NCBI RefSeq assembly: GCF_000011305.1
Contig: NC_004369.1
Span: forward strand, 2,418,001-2,482,000
DNA length: 64,000 nt
Direction: 5' to 3'
Source of the DNA: Corynebacterium efficiens YS-314
GTDB taxonomy: Bacteria; Actinomycetota; Actinomycetes; Mycobacteriales; Mycobacteriaceae
Both the position numbers and the translations under genes were made by a program. Under the pieces are notes generated by a model. It did not search any database, was not told the DNA's origin, and saw nothing but the letters and a program-made list of their open reading frames with translations. Positions 39,703 through 48,250 of the stretch are shown one piece after another (the first letter of the stretch is position 1; every line of letters begins with the position of its first letter).

Positions 39703-41115
39703 ATGGCCACCTCTTCCCCCGATGTCTGGCAAAGCCCACGGCATCGTCGCACCGTCTACTCCGTTCTCGCCATCGTCGGCATCTCAATCCTCTTCGACGG
39801 TTATGATCTCGTCATCTACGGCGCGGTCCTGTCCACTCTGCTGAACGATCCATCCCACATCGGTGCACTCAGCCCGGCCGTCGCCGGCACCCTGGGGTCT
39901 TACGCCCTGATCGGTGTCATGATCGGGGCACTGACCGCAGGCGCCATCTGTGACTGGGTCGGCCGCCGCAAGGTGATGCTCACCGCAATCATCTGGTTCT
40001 CCGTCGGCATGGCACTGACCGCCATGGCCACCTCCATCACCATGTTCGGCTTCCTGCGCTTCCTCACCGGCCTGGGTGTCGGCATGATCGTCGCCACCGG
40101 TGGAGCAATCATCGCCGAATTCGCACCGCGCAACCGCCGTAACCTCTTCAACGCCATCGTCTACTCCGGTGTCCCCGCCGGTGGCGTGATGGCCTCCGTC
40201 TTCGCCCTGCTCTTCGAGGATTACCTCGGCTGGCGTGGACTGTTCTTCATCGGTGCCACCCCCCTGCTGTTCCTGTTCCCCCTGGCACTGTTCGCCCTGC
40301 CGGAATCCCCCCGTTGGCTGGCGTCGCGTGGCCGTCGTGCAGAAGCTATCGCCCTGTGTGAGCGCAAGGGTCTGCCCATTGCAGATTTCGTTCCCTCAAC
40401 CCCCGCCCCGGTTGCTTCCGAGTCCGTCGCGGTTACCGCCCCGGCAGCCACCGAGCGCACCGGTTTCGCCGGCATCTTCTCCCGCGCCTACCTGCCCGGT
40501 ACCTTGCTGATCGGTGCCATGAGCTTCATCGGACTGCTGTCCACCTACGGTCTCAACACCTGGCTGCCGAAGATCATGGAGTCCAACGGCGCCAGCGCCC
40601 ACGATTCCCTCTACTCCCTGCTCTTCCTCAACGGTGGTGCGGTTATCGGCGGTCTTATCGCCTCCTGGTTCGCTGACCGCATCGGCGCTAAGACCATCAT
40701 CACCTCCACCTTCTTCCTCGCCGCACTCTGCCTGGGCGCCCTGCCGTTCATCTCCGCATGGCCTCTCATGTACACCGCCATCGCACTCGCCGGCATCGGC
40801 GTGCTGGGCACCCAGGTGCTCACCTACGGTCTCACCTCCAACTACTTCGGCACCGCCTGCCGCGCCGCCGGTGTGGCCTGGTGTGCAGGCTTCGGTCGCC
40901 TCGGTGGAATTGTCGGGCCAGCCGTCGGTGGCCTGATCATCGGCATGGGCCTCGGACCAACCGTCGCCTTCTTCATCTTCGCCGGTGCCGCCATCCTCGG
41001 TGCCATCTGCACCGCCCTGATCCCGCGTTCCCCCGCCGAGGTCACGATCTCCACCCTGCCCAGCGCCTCCAGGGAACCAGTCGCACCGCGTCGCACCCCC
41101 CAGCCACAGAGCTGA
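39703..41115 (+). CDS. benK: Benzoate transporter, MFS aromatic acid:H+ symporter type
   Basis: Inner-membrane transporter of 470 residues with twelve hydrophobic segments. The AAHS-subfamily signatures are FDGYDLVIYGAVLS in helix 1 and CDWVGRRKVMLTAI in the loop between helices 2 and 3; the second-half loop has ADRIGAKTIITSTF. The ATG at 39703 follows AAAGGAGG. Substrate assignment to benzoate rests on the location after benABCD-benR. A separate benE permease gene, remembered next to benK in C. glutamicum, is absent here. Confidence 0.92.
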   Translation: MATSSPDVWQSPRHRRTVYSVLAIVGISILFDGYDLVIYGAVLSTLLNDPSHIGALSPAVAGTLGSYALIGVMIGALTAGAICDWVGRRKVMLTAIIWFSVGMALTAMATSITMFGFLRFLTGLGVGMIVATGGAIIAEFAPRNRRNLFNAIVYSGVPAGGVMASVFALLFEDYLGWRGLFFIGATPLLFLFPLALFALPESPRWLASRGRRAEAIALCERKGLPIADFVPSTPAPVASESVAVTAPAATERTGFAGIFSRAYLPGTLLIGAMSFIGLLSTYGLNTWLPKIMESNGASAHDSLYSLLFLNGGAVIGGLIASWFADRIGAKTIITSTFFLAALCLGALPFISAWPLMYTAIALAGIGVLGTQVLTYGLTSNYFGTACRAAGVAWCAGFGRLGGIVGPAVGGLIIGMGLGPTVAFFIFAGAAILGAICTALIPRSPAEVTISTLPSASREPVAPRRTPQPQS

Positions 41116-41144
41116 TCTCCATACTGATTAAGCAGCCATGACAC

Positions 41145-41176
41145 GACCGGCCCCCTGCACCAGCAGGGGGCCGGTC
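41145..41176. terminator. Terminator after benK
   Basis: A GC-rich perfect stem (GACCGGCCCCCTGC paired with its complement) spans 41145-41176 with a 4-nt loop. It lies just past the benK stop. Confidence 0.8.
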
Positions 41177-41306
41177 CTCGCTATGAAACGTATTCCACCC
41201 ACGTCCCTCCCTGTCGCACAAGCGGCGTTACGTAGGCCAAACCCGCCAGCGACGGGAAGAAGATGTCTCCCCCGGTCAGTAACATCGACGATGTGGGCCC
41301 ACATGA

Positions 41307-41360
41307 AACTGCCCCCAGATATCCGGATTGAAGAATCAGATCCAGTATCTGGGGGCAGTT
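41307..41360. repeat. Long perfect inverted repeat downstream of clpP2
   Basis: Fifteen-base arms (AACTGCCCCCAGATA at 41307-41321 and its complement at 41346-41360) flank a 24-nt loop that can itself form a small GGAT/ATCC stem. A GTGGGCCCAC palindrome lies next to it at 41293-41302. It may be the clpP2 terminator, but it lacks a good U-tract; a regulatory or MITE-like origin is possible. Confidence 0.6.
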
Positions 41361-41401
41361 CGTTGAGGTGGGCATGTGCCACCTCCGGTGTCTAAGCGGG
41401 C

Positions 41402-42028
41402 TTAGGTGTTGAGCTTGCGGTAATCAAAGACCTGGTCGATGATGCCGTACTCGAGGGCACCCTCGGCGGTGAGGATCTTGTCGCGGTCGGTGTCGATGCG
41501 AATCTGCTCCGGGGTCTTGCCGGTGTGCTGGGAGAGGGTCGTCTCCATCAGCTTGCGCATGCGCTCGATCTCGGCTGCTTGGATCTCCAGATCGGACACC
41601 TGGCCCTGGGTACCCTGAGTTGCCGGCTGGTGGATGAGCACACGGGCGTTGGGCAGTGCAGCACGCTTACCCGGTGCACCCGCGGCCAGCAGAACAGCTG
41701 CTGCGGAGGCTGCCTGACCCAGGCAGACGGTCTGGACATCCGGGCGGACGTACTGCATGGTGTCGTAGATGGCCATGAGGGCGGTGAAGGAACCGCCCGG
41801 GGAGTTGATGTACATGGTGATGTCGCGATCGGGGTCCATGCCCTCAAGCACGAGCAGCTGAGCCATGATGTCATTGGCGGAGGTGTCATCGACCTGGGTA
41901 CCCAGGAAGATGATGCGCTCCTCGAACAGCTTGGCGTAGGGGTTGGTCTCCTTCGTGCCGTAGGCGGACTGCTCGATGAAGGAAGGCAGCACGTAACGGG
42001 ACGAAGGCATCTGGAATCCGTTGCTCAT
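41402..42028 (-). CDS. clpP2: ATP-dependent Clp protease proteolytic subunit ClpP2
   Basis: Serine protease subunit of 208 residues. Oxyanion glycines are in [20 protein letters not shown], the nucleophile serine in [17 protein letters not shown], the histidine in [12 protein letters not shown] and the aspartate in [21 protein letters not shown] precedes the ATG. It follows clpP1 in a two-gene operon; actinobacterial ClpP1 and ClpP2 form a mixed tetradecamer that works with ClpX and ClpC. Confidence 0.96.
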   Translation of the reverse strand: MSNGFQMPSSRYVLPSFIEQSAYGTKETNPYAKLFEERIIFLGTQVDDTSANDIMAQLLVLEGMDPDRDITMYINSPGGSFTALMAIYDTMQYVRPDVQTVCLGQAASAAAVLLAAGAPGKRAALPNARVLIHQPATQGTQGQVSDLEIQAAEIERMRKLMETTLSQHTGKTPEQIRIDTDRDKILTAEGALEYGIIDQVFDYRKLNT

Positions 42029-42058
42029 TTGAATAATCTCCTTGAAGTTTCCGTGTGC

Positions 42059-42658
42059 CTAGTTGCTGATCGGGCCCTCGGCGAGGGTGATCACATGATC
42101 GACGAGTCCGTATTCCTTGGCCTGCTCGGCGGTGAACCAGCGGTCACGGTCGGAGTCCTTGGTGACCTGCTCGAAGGTCTGGCCGGTGTGCTCGGCGATG
42201 AGCTTGGCCATCTCGCGCTTGGTCTGGGCGAACTGCTCTGCCTGGATCGCGATGTCGGCCGCGGTACCGCCGACACCGGCGGAGGGCTGGTGCATCATGA
42301 TGCGTGCGTGTGGCAGGGCGTAGCGCTTGCCCGGGGTGCCACCGGAGAGGAGGAACTGTCCCATGGAGGCGGCGAGACCCATGCCGTAGGTGGCAATGTC
42401 ACACGGGGAGTACTTCATCGTGTCGTAGATGGCCATGCCGGCGGTGACAGAGCCACCGGGGGAGTTGATGTACAGCGAGATGTCCCTGGTGGGGTCCTCG
42501 GCGGACAGCAGCAGGATCTGGGCGCACAGCTTATTGGCGATCTCATCATCGACCTGGCTGCCCAGGAAGATGATCCGCTCGCGCAGCAGACGGTCGAAGA
42601 TGTCGCCGCTGTAACCGGTCCCTGCGCCCGGTGCCGTCATGTTGAGGTTATCGCTCAT
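42059..42658 (-). CDS. clpP1: ATP-dependent Clp protease proteolytic subunit ClpP1
   Basis: Subunit of 199 residues, upstream partner of ClpP2. [20 protein letters not shown], the nucleophile in [17 protein letters not shown], the histidine in [14 protein letters not shown] and the aspartate in [15 protein letters not shown] are intact. TAGGAG lies upstream of the ATG. Thirty bases separate it from clpP2. The regulator ClgR is not in this window. Confidence 0.96.
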   Translation of the reverse strand: MSDNLNMTAPGAGTGYSGDIFDRLLRERIIFLGSQVDDEIANKLCAQILLLSAEDPTRDISLYINSPGGSVTAGMAIYDTMKYSPCDIATYGMGLAASMGQFLLSGGTPGKRYALPHARIMMHQPSAGVGGTAADIAIQAEQFAQTKREMAKLIAEHTGQTFEQVTKDSDRDRWFTAEQAKEYGLVDHVITLAEGPISN

Positions 42659-42799
42659 GAATGTGTCAACTCCTACAAGTGAATTGTTTTTGGGTACGTC
42701 GGTTTCAATGTCACCAGACTACCCGCGTATTTCCGGGACACCGCCTCTGTTCGCTAACAGCGTTTCGGGGTGGTTCCCCTGGCCTTTCCAGGCATGGCA

Positions 42800-42831
42800 A
42801 AAGCCCAGCACACATTTGTCTGCTGGGCTTT
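42800..42831 (-). terminator. Terminator downstream of tig
   Basis: An 11-bp perfect stem AAAGCCCAGCA/TGCTGGGCTTT with a 10-nt loop lies just past the tig stop, with T-rich sequence on the minus-strand side. Confidence 0.88.
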
Positions 42832-42845
42832 AGTGCTGGGGGATT

Positions 42846-44210
42846 CTACTCCTGGTCAGCTGCTTCGTCGTTGCTGTCCTCGGCGACTTCTTCCTCACCG
42901 AAGTAGTCCTTGGGGTCGATCTCGTTGCCCTCGGAGTCCTTGACGTTGACACGGCAGATGGCCTGGGCCAGTGCCTTGCCACGACGGACATCAGCGAAGA
43001 GGTTAGCGATCTGACCGGACTGCTGCAGCTGGCCAATGAACTGGTTCGGGTCCATGCCGTAGCTCTGTGCGGTGAACAGGATGTGATCGGTCAGCTCCTG
43101 CTGGGAGACCTCAGGCTCCTCGGTCTCAGCGAGCACGTCGAGGAACAGCTGGGTGCGGACAGCCTTCTCGGCATCCTCACGGTTCTGCTTCTCGAACTCT
43201 TCCCGGGTGGTGCCCTGGGACTCCAGAACGGAGTTCAGTGCAGCGTCGTCGTGTGCGAGCTCACCGAGCAGCTGGTGCAGCTGGGAGTGGGCCTGCTCCT
43301 CGACGATGGAGTTCGGCAGGGCGAAATCGGAGGACTCCAGTGCGGCCTTGAGAACCTCATCGCGGATGTTGGCGGCCTGCTCGTTCTTCAGACGGGTCTC
43401 GACCTGGGTCTTGGTGGACTCGCGGAGCTCTTCCATGGTGTCGAACTCGGAGGCCAGCTGAGCGAACTCGTCGTCAAGCGCGGGCAGCTCACGCTGCTTG
43501 GTGGCGGTGATCTCGGCGGTGACCACGGCTTCCTTGCCCTGGTAATCGCCGTTAGCGAGCTCGGTGGTGAACTCGACGGTGTCGTCCTTCTTCTGGCCGA
43601 GAAGAGCCTCGTCCAGGCCGTCGATCAGGTCGCCGGAGCCGATCTCGTAGGACAGGCCCTCGGTGGTGGCCTCTTCAACCTTCTCGCCGTCCACGGATGC
43701 AGACAGGTTCAGGGTGACGAACTCACCCTTCTTCAGCTTGTGGTTGTGATCCTTGAGAGTGGAGAAACGAGCGCGGAGGCTCTCGAGCTCCTCGTCGACA
43801 GCTGCGTCATCAACGGTGACTGCAGGGACCTCGACGTTGATGGCGGAGAAGTCTGGGAGGGTGATCTCCGGACGGACGTCAACCTCAGCGGTGAACTCGA
43901 CGACCTCGTTGTCCTCGATCTTGGTGATCTCAACATCAGGCTGGCCGATGGCCTTGATGTCATTTTCTTCAATGGCCTGGCCGTAGCGGGTCGGCAGCAT
44001 GTCGTTGACGACCTGCTCCAGAACAGGGCCACGACCGAAGCGTGCGTCGATAAGCTGACGGGGAGCCTTGCCCTTACGGAAACCAGGGATCTGGACCTGC
44101 TGAGCGAGTGCAGCGTAAGCCTGATCAAGTTCAGGCTTGAGTTCCTCGAAGGGAACTTCAACGGTGATCTTTACACGGGTGTCGCTCAGCTGCTCGACGG
44201 AACTCTTCAC
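42846..44210 (-). CDS. tig: Trigger factor
   Basis: Ribosome-associated chaperone and prolyl isomerase of 454 residues. The ribosome-binding signature appears as [19 protein letters not shown] near residue 45, followed by a PPIase domain and a long helical C-terminal chaperone region. An acidic tail ([16 protein letters not shown]) ends the protein. The start is GTG at 44210 after CAGGAG. Confidence 0.97.
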
Positions 44211-44264
44211 GAGGAAATCTCCTGGGTGGTCGGATAGGATTGAAACTCAGTAAATTCAAAAACA

Positions 44265-44317
44265 AGCCCGGTTTCCGACGATCTGCGATTTTCTTCGCGT
44301 TCGTCCGAAACCGGGCT
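44265..44317 (-). terminator. Terminator of the tRNA-Pro gene
   Basis: Seventeen-base arms (44265-44281 and 44301-44317) pair with one mismatch. On the minus strand the stem is followed by TTGTTTTTG. It separates tRNA-Pro from tig on the same strand. Confidence 0.87.
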
Positions 44318-44327
44318 CGTCCTCAAG

Positions 44328-44401
44328 TCGGGGCGACAGGATTTGAACCTGCGACCCCCTGCTCCCAAAGCAGGTGCGCTACCAAACTGCGCCACGCCCC
44401 G
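44328..44401 (-). tRNA. tRNA-Pro (anticodon TGG)
   Basis: A 74-nt cloverleaf. Acceptor CGGGGCG pairs with CGCCCCG, the anticodon stem is CCTGC/GCAGG around TTTGGGA, and the T-loop is GGTTCAAATCC. The discriminator is A and CCA is not encoded. Confidence 0.97.
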
Positions 44402-44734
44402 ATATTAATTTTTCCCCACAAGGGCACATGGTGAATCCCACCACATAAATGGCAGTGATAAACCCTGATGCGTTCTGTGGTTCGATTTGAAAGTGTACAT
44501 GGTCATGGTGATTTCACCTAAACGACCCCCTGCCAGGGAAGGAACCAGCAGGAAAGAGGGGATAAATGCCACCCAAAGGACCCCACAATGCATACCTGCA
44601 CCACCACGGAACACACCTTCATACAGACTGTCCCTGTATATATGGGGCACCACCGACCAAACGTGGGGCAAAACACAGCGTCATAACCGTTTAAACAGAA
44701 CGATTAAATAGAAAGCCCACATACAGGAAGCGCA
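44402..44734. other. Intergenic region between tRNA-Pro and tRNA-Gly
   Basis: About 330 bp of AT-richer sequence with no credible gene. It should hold the tRNA-Pro promoter. No conserved structure was recognised. Confidence 0.5.
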
Positions 44735-44766
44735 AAATCCCCCAGCCTGATTGGCCTGGGGGATTT
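44735..44766 (-). terminator. Terminator of the tRNA-Gly gene
   Basis: An 11-bp perfect stem AAATCCCCCAG/CTGGGGGATTT lies a few bases past the 3' end of tRNA-Gly on the minus strand, with additional T residues after it. Confidence 0.85.
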
Positions 44767-44772
44767 ACCCTG

Positions 44773-44844
<72 letters not shown>

Positions 44845-45472
44845 ACAACCGAATATGGGCGCACCCGGTTCGGTCTGGGATCATGTTAGCCCAAAATCAC
44901 AACAGGTAAAAATCCGCAGGCCAAACCCCAGACCCCCGGCAGGCAATTCCCCTGCCCACACGCCCAGCACCCCTCACCCCACGACAGGGCCGCCCAGTCC
45001 CACCGGCCCGCCAGCCACGACAGAGTGTCGTCAAAAGCAATACAACATTTCCTTAAAATGTTCTTTAGGAAACATAAGTTTGCTACCACTCCGCAACAAC
45101 AATCCCCCACAATTGGGGTCACCACAAAAGGGCTGAAAAGGTGGTAGTAGATTCACAGAAACACACTCCACAGGCCCCCGCATGCCACTCGTGACCAAGA
45201 CCACATTTCCGCTTTCCTCTTTCCACGCGCATTTTCCGACACTGCATACACCGATCGGACGGATTGCGTCAGATCAACCCTCCACACCTGTCATTTCTGG
45301 AAATAGCCTGAAAAAACTGGCTGCGGACTGGGATATCATTATCGGTTTATACTCACTGCTCAAGCCATGGATTTAGCTTGTAGCACCAATAATCAAACGA
45401 TTTTTCCCCATCATTGTTGCCTTACGCTCACGTTTTCGACACAACTGCCATTGGTGGCGTAATCTATCGGTC
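44845..45472. other. Gene-poor region upstream of the AlpA-like gene
   Basis: About 630 bp without a gene I can support. The part after 45020 is clearly AT-rich. An imperfect inverted repeat TTTCCTTAA/TTTAGGAAA lies near 45050-45075. It could hold long 5' leader sequence or remnants of lost genes. Confidence 0.45.
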
Positions 45473-45730
45473 ATGAAGCCAACCATCATTGATGCTGAAT
45501 CAGGAAGAGAGCTGTGGACCGCCATTGAGTGTGCAGAGTTTTCCGGCACAGCCCGCGGCACCTTCACCAGTTATGCCGGACGTGGACGGGCACCTAAGCC
45601 CGTCGCTAAGCTCCACGGTTTAACTCTGTGGGATTCACAGACTATTCGTGAATGGGTCGACGAACGAGCTGCAGGCAATAAGGGCCTGACCACAGTCGGT
45701 GTCGGTTCAGAGGATTCAGTCACCCAGTAG
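45473..45730 (+). CDS. Small AlpA/excisionase-like HTH protein
   Basis: Protein of 85 residues. WTAIECAEFSGTARGTFTSY followed by GRGRAPKPVAKLHGLTLWDS and TIREWVDERAA resembles the MerR-like helix-turn-helix of AlpA, excisionase and similar DNA-binding proteins. No recombinase is adjacent, so it may be a stand-alone regulator. A strong terminator follows. Confidence 0.75.
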   Translation: MKPTIIDAESGRELWTAIECAEFSGTARGTFTSYAGRGRAPKPVAKLHGLTLWDSQTIREWVDERAAGNKGLTTVGVGSEDSVTQ

Positions 45731-45752
45731 AACCCTCCGGGGTTCATCACCC

Positions 45753-45790
45753 AACCACCGCATTCACCCAGGTGAATGCGGTGGTTTTTC
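45753..45790 (+). terminator. Rho-independent terminator after the AlpA-like gene
   Basis: A 16-bp perfect stem (45753-45768 with 45771-45786) with a very small loop is followed by TTTTTC. Confidence 0.93.
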
Positions 45791-45982
45791 TCTTCCCACC
45801 CCCACGTCCGATTCTCCCCGGAAGAGCATCAGGAGCTGGGGGCAGGCCCTGGAGGTTTCAGGGGAACTATCCGGTCGTTTTCTTCGTTGGGCAGGGTGTA
45901 AAGAACATTTCGCCGATTGTGTGCGGTTGCATGTGGAATCGTTCATCGGTCGGCCAGGAGATCTGAGTGAGTTGAAGAATTA

Positions 45983-46804
45983 GTGGAAGCACTACTCCTA
46001 ATTGCAATCGTCGTCGGAGGTGGTGTGTTCATCGCCTCCAGAATGTCGGGCAACAACACCAAGAAGCAGGAAGCACAGAAGTTCGAGGATGCCCAGGCTG
46101 ATGCGCGTCGGTGGATCGAACGTCTCGGTTCGCAGGTGCTCACCATCGCCGGAAATGATGCCGCCTCCACACAGGCCATCGCTGATGCCTCCGAGCGCTA
46201 CAATGCCGCATCCTCCCAGATCAGCACCGCCCAGACGGTGCGCCAGGCTGAACTGGCCAGGGAGTCCGCACTTGAGGGTCTCCACTACATGAATGCAGCG
46301 CGTGAGATCATGGGCATGCCTGCGGGTCCTGAACTGCCGCCTCTGGAGGGTCAGCGCAATGCAGGTCGCGTGACCGAGACCCGCACCATTGAGCAGGATG
46401 GTCGTTCCATCACGGCCTCCCCGGTGGCCACGGATGCCACCCCGAACTACTACCCGGGTGGCAATGTTGCAGGCCGCCCGGTTCCCGCGGGTTGGTATTC
46501 AGAGCCGTGGTGGGCCAGCGCCCTGCGCACGGGTATCTGGACCGCCGGTTCGGTCTTCATGTTCTCTGCCCTGTTCAGTGGGATGGCGGGTGTGGGGTAC
46601 TCCGCACAGGCTTTTGAAAGCGGTTATGGCGAAGGATACGAAGACGGTCTGGCAGATGCCGGCGGCGACATGGGTGACGGTGGCGGAGACATGGGCGATG
46701 CCGGTGGCGACATGGGCGGCGACATGGGTGGTGACGGCGGCGGGTTCTTCGGCGGTGACGGCGGAGGATTCTTCGACGGCGGCGGTTTCGACTTCGATTT
46801 CTAA
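45983..46804 (+). CDS. Membrane protein with acidic Gly/Asp-rich C-terminal tail
   Basis: Unrecognised protein of 273 residues starting at GTG 45983. Residues 3-18 (ALLLIAIVVGGGVFIA) are an uncleaved-looking membrane anchor. A helical, coiled-coil-like region (residues about 28-110, rich in Ala, Gln and Arg) and a linker follow. A second hydrophobic segment is at about 190-210 (TGIWTAGSVFMFSALFSG). The last 50 residues are low-complexity GGDMGD and GGGFF repeats ending in FDFDF. Similar tails occur on bacterial proteins of the TPM/YgcG kind, but that link is weak. Function unknown. It has its own terminator. Confidence 0.7.
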   Translation: MEALLLIAIVVGGGVFIASRMSGNNTKKQEAQKFEDAQADARRWIERLGSQVLTIAGNDAASTQAIADASERYNAASSQISTAQTVRQAELARESALEGLHYMNAAREIMGMPAGPELPPLEGQRNAGRVTETRTIEQDGRSITASPVATDATPNYYPGGNVAGRPVPAGWYSEPWWASALRTGIWTAGSVFMFSALFSGMAGVGYSAQAFESGYGEGYEDGLADAGGDMGDGGGDMGDAGGDMGGDMGGDGGGFFGGDGGGFFDGGGFDFDF

Positions 46805-46875
46805 CGCGCCATCACCACGGCATCCTGCATCCCACCCGGATGGGGTGCGGTTGGATGCCACCTAACACATAACCA

Positions 46876-46905
46876 AAGGCCGGAGGAACCTTTCCCTCCG
46901 GCCTT
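46876..46905. terminator. Bidirectional terminator between the Gly/Asp protein gene and rpiB
   Basis: An 11-bp perfect stem AAGGCCGGAGG/CCTCCGGCCTT with an 8-nt loop lies between convergent genes. Confidence 0.87.
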
Positions 46906-46938
46906 CAACTCTGTCGAGACTGATTATCTGCCTATTGC

Positions 46939-47412
46939 TTACTCGTTGGGGACAACCGGTGCGACACCGGTGCGCTCATAATCAGAGAGGATGTCGATGC
47001 GTCGCTGGTGGCGCTCCGCGTTGCTCCACTCCTGATCCAGGAAGGCATCGACGATCTCGAGTGCCTCCTCGGTGGAGTGCATGCGGCCACCGATGCCGAT
47101 CAGGTTCGCGTTGTTGTGTTCACGTGCCAGGCGGGCGGTCTCCACGGACCAGGCCAGTGCGCAGCGTGCGCCCTTGACCTTGTTCGCGGCGATCTGCTCA
47201 CCGTTACCGGATCCACCCAGCACGATGCCGAGGGAACCGGGGTCGTTGACGGTCCGGTTGGCTGCTTCGATGCAGAAGGCCGGGTAGTCATCGTCGGGGT
47301 CGTAGGTGTGGGCTCCGCAGTCGATCACCTCGTGGCCGTGGGCCTTGAGGTGCTCTGCAATTGCATTTTTAGTTTCGAAACCAGCGTGGTCTGCTCCAAG
47401 GTATACGCGCAT
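46939..47412 (-). CDS. rpiB: Ribose-5-phosphate isomerase B
   Basis: Interconverts ribose 5-phosphate and ribulose 5-phosphate. The 157-residue protein has LGADHAGFETKNAI at the start and GSGNGEQIAANKVKGARCAL in the core. The catalytic cysteine of E. coli RpiB is absent and the Glu of NGEQ takes its place, as in Mycobacterium RpiB. The C-terminus is longer than in E. coli, also an actinobacterial trait. Confidence 0.96.
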   Translation of the reverse strand: MRVYLGADHAGFETKNAIAEHLKAHGHEVIDCGAHTYDPDDDYPAFCIEAANRTVNDPGSLGIVLGGSGNGEQIAANKVKGARCALAWSVETARLAREHNNANLIGIGGRMHSTEEALEIVDAFLDQEWSNAERHQRRIDILSDYERTGVAPVVPNE

Positions 47413-47460
47413 GCGGTTTAGTCTACTGGAGCGAAACCACCGTGGGTGACCACCTATGGA

Positions 47461-48081
47461 TTAGTCGAACTGCGGGCTTTCGGTGCGGGAGCGTTTGAGT
47501 TCGAAGAAGTAGGGGAAGGCGGCGAGGCGGACGGAGGCGTCGAAGATCTCCCCGGCTTCCTCCCCGGTCGGAATGCGGGTGATCACAGGCCCGAAGAAGG
47601 CGGTGTCGCCCAGCTTGATCACCGGGGTGCCCACATCATCGCCGACCTCATCCATGGCGGACTGGTGGAAGGCGCGCAGTGCATCATCCCATTCCTCGGT
47701 ATCGGCAACCTCGGCGTAGGAGGCATCCAGGCCGACCTCGGCGAGGGCTTCGGCGATCACCTCGTTGTAGGCACCGTAATCGTTGCGCACCTCAGGCCTG
47801 CCCTCATGGTGGACGCGGGTGCCGATTGCGGTGTAGAGGTCCCCGACCTTCTCCGGTTCCTTGGTGGCCACCGCGGCGAAGACACGGGCGGGACCCCAGT
47901 TGGCCTTCATCATGTCTGCGTAGTCTGCGGGGATGTCACGGCCGTCGTTGAGGATGGCCAGGCTCATCGGGGTCCAGGCGACCTCGATGTCACGGACCTT
48001 CTCCACCTCCTTGATCCAGCGGGAGGTCGCCCAGGCGAATGGGCAGCTCGTGTCGAACCAGAATGTGACTTTCTCGGCCAT
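47461..48081 (-). CDS. DsbA-fold protein, Rv2466c-like mycothiol-dependent nitroreductase family
   Basis: Protein of 206 residues with a thioredoxin/DsbA fold. It aligns by eye along its whole length with Rv2466c of M. tuberculosis: FWFDTSCPFAWATSRWI at the start, VGTPVIKLGDTAFFGPVI and the conserved end FFELKRSRTESPQFD. The active site reads C-P-F-A, so only the first cysteine remains where Rv2466c has CPWC. A monothiol mechanism with mycothiol is inferred. It is upstream of rpiB on the same strand. Confidence 0.88.
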   Translation of the reverse strand: MAEKVTFWFDTSCPFAWATSRWIKEVEKVRDIEVAWTPMSLAILNDGRDIPADYADMMKANWGPARVFAAVATKEPEKVGDLYTAIGTRVHHEGRPEVRNDYGAYNEVIAEALAEVGLDASYAEVADTEEWDDALRAFHQSAMDEVGDDVGTPVIKLGDTAFFGPVITRIPTGEEAGEIFDASVRLAAFPYFFELKRSRTESPQFD

Positions 48082-48250
48082 GGGTGGTTTCTTCCTATCC
48101 TTTTAGAACATGGGTACGTGGCACCCAAGCCTAGGCCGGAAGTATCGTGGTGTCATCACAGGTGTCGGGTTGTATTCGGGGAATGGGGCACCATCTCCCG
48201 TCGTCACGCCGGCACCTCCCCGAAGTTTCCCCAACCACCAGGAGCGGTAC

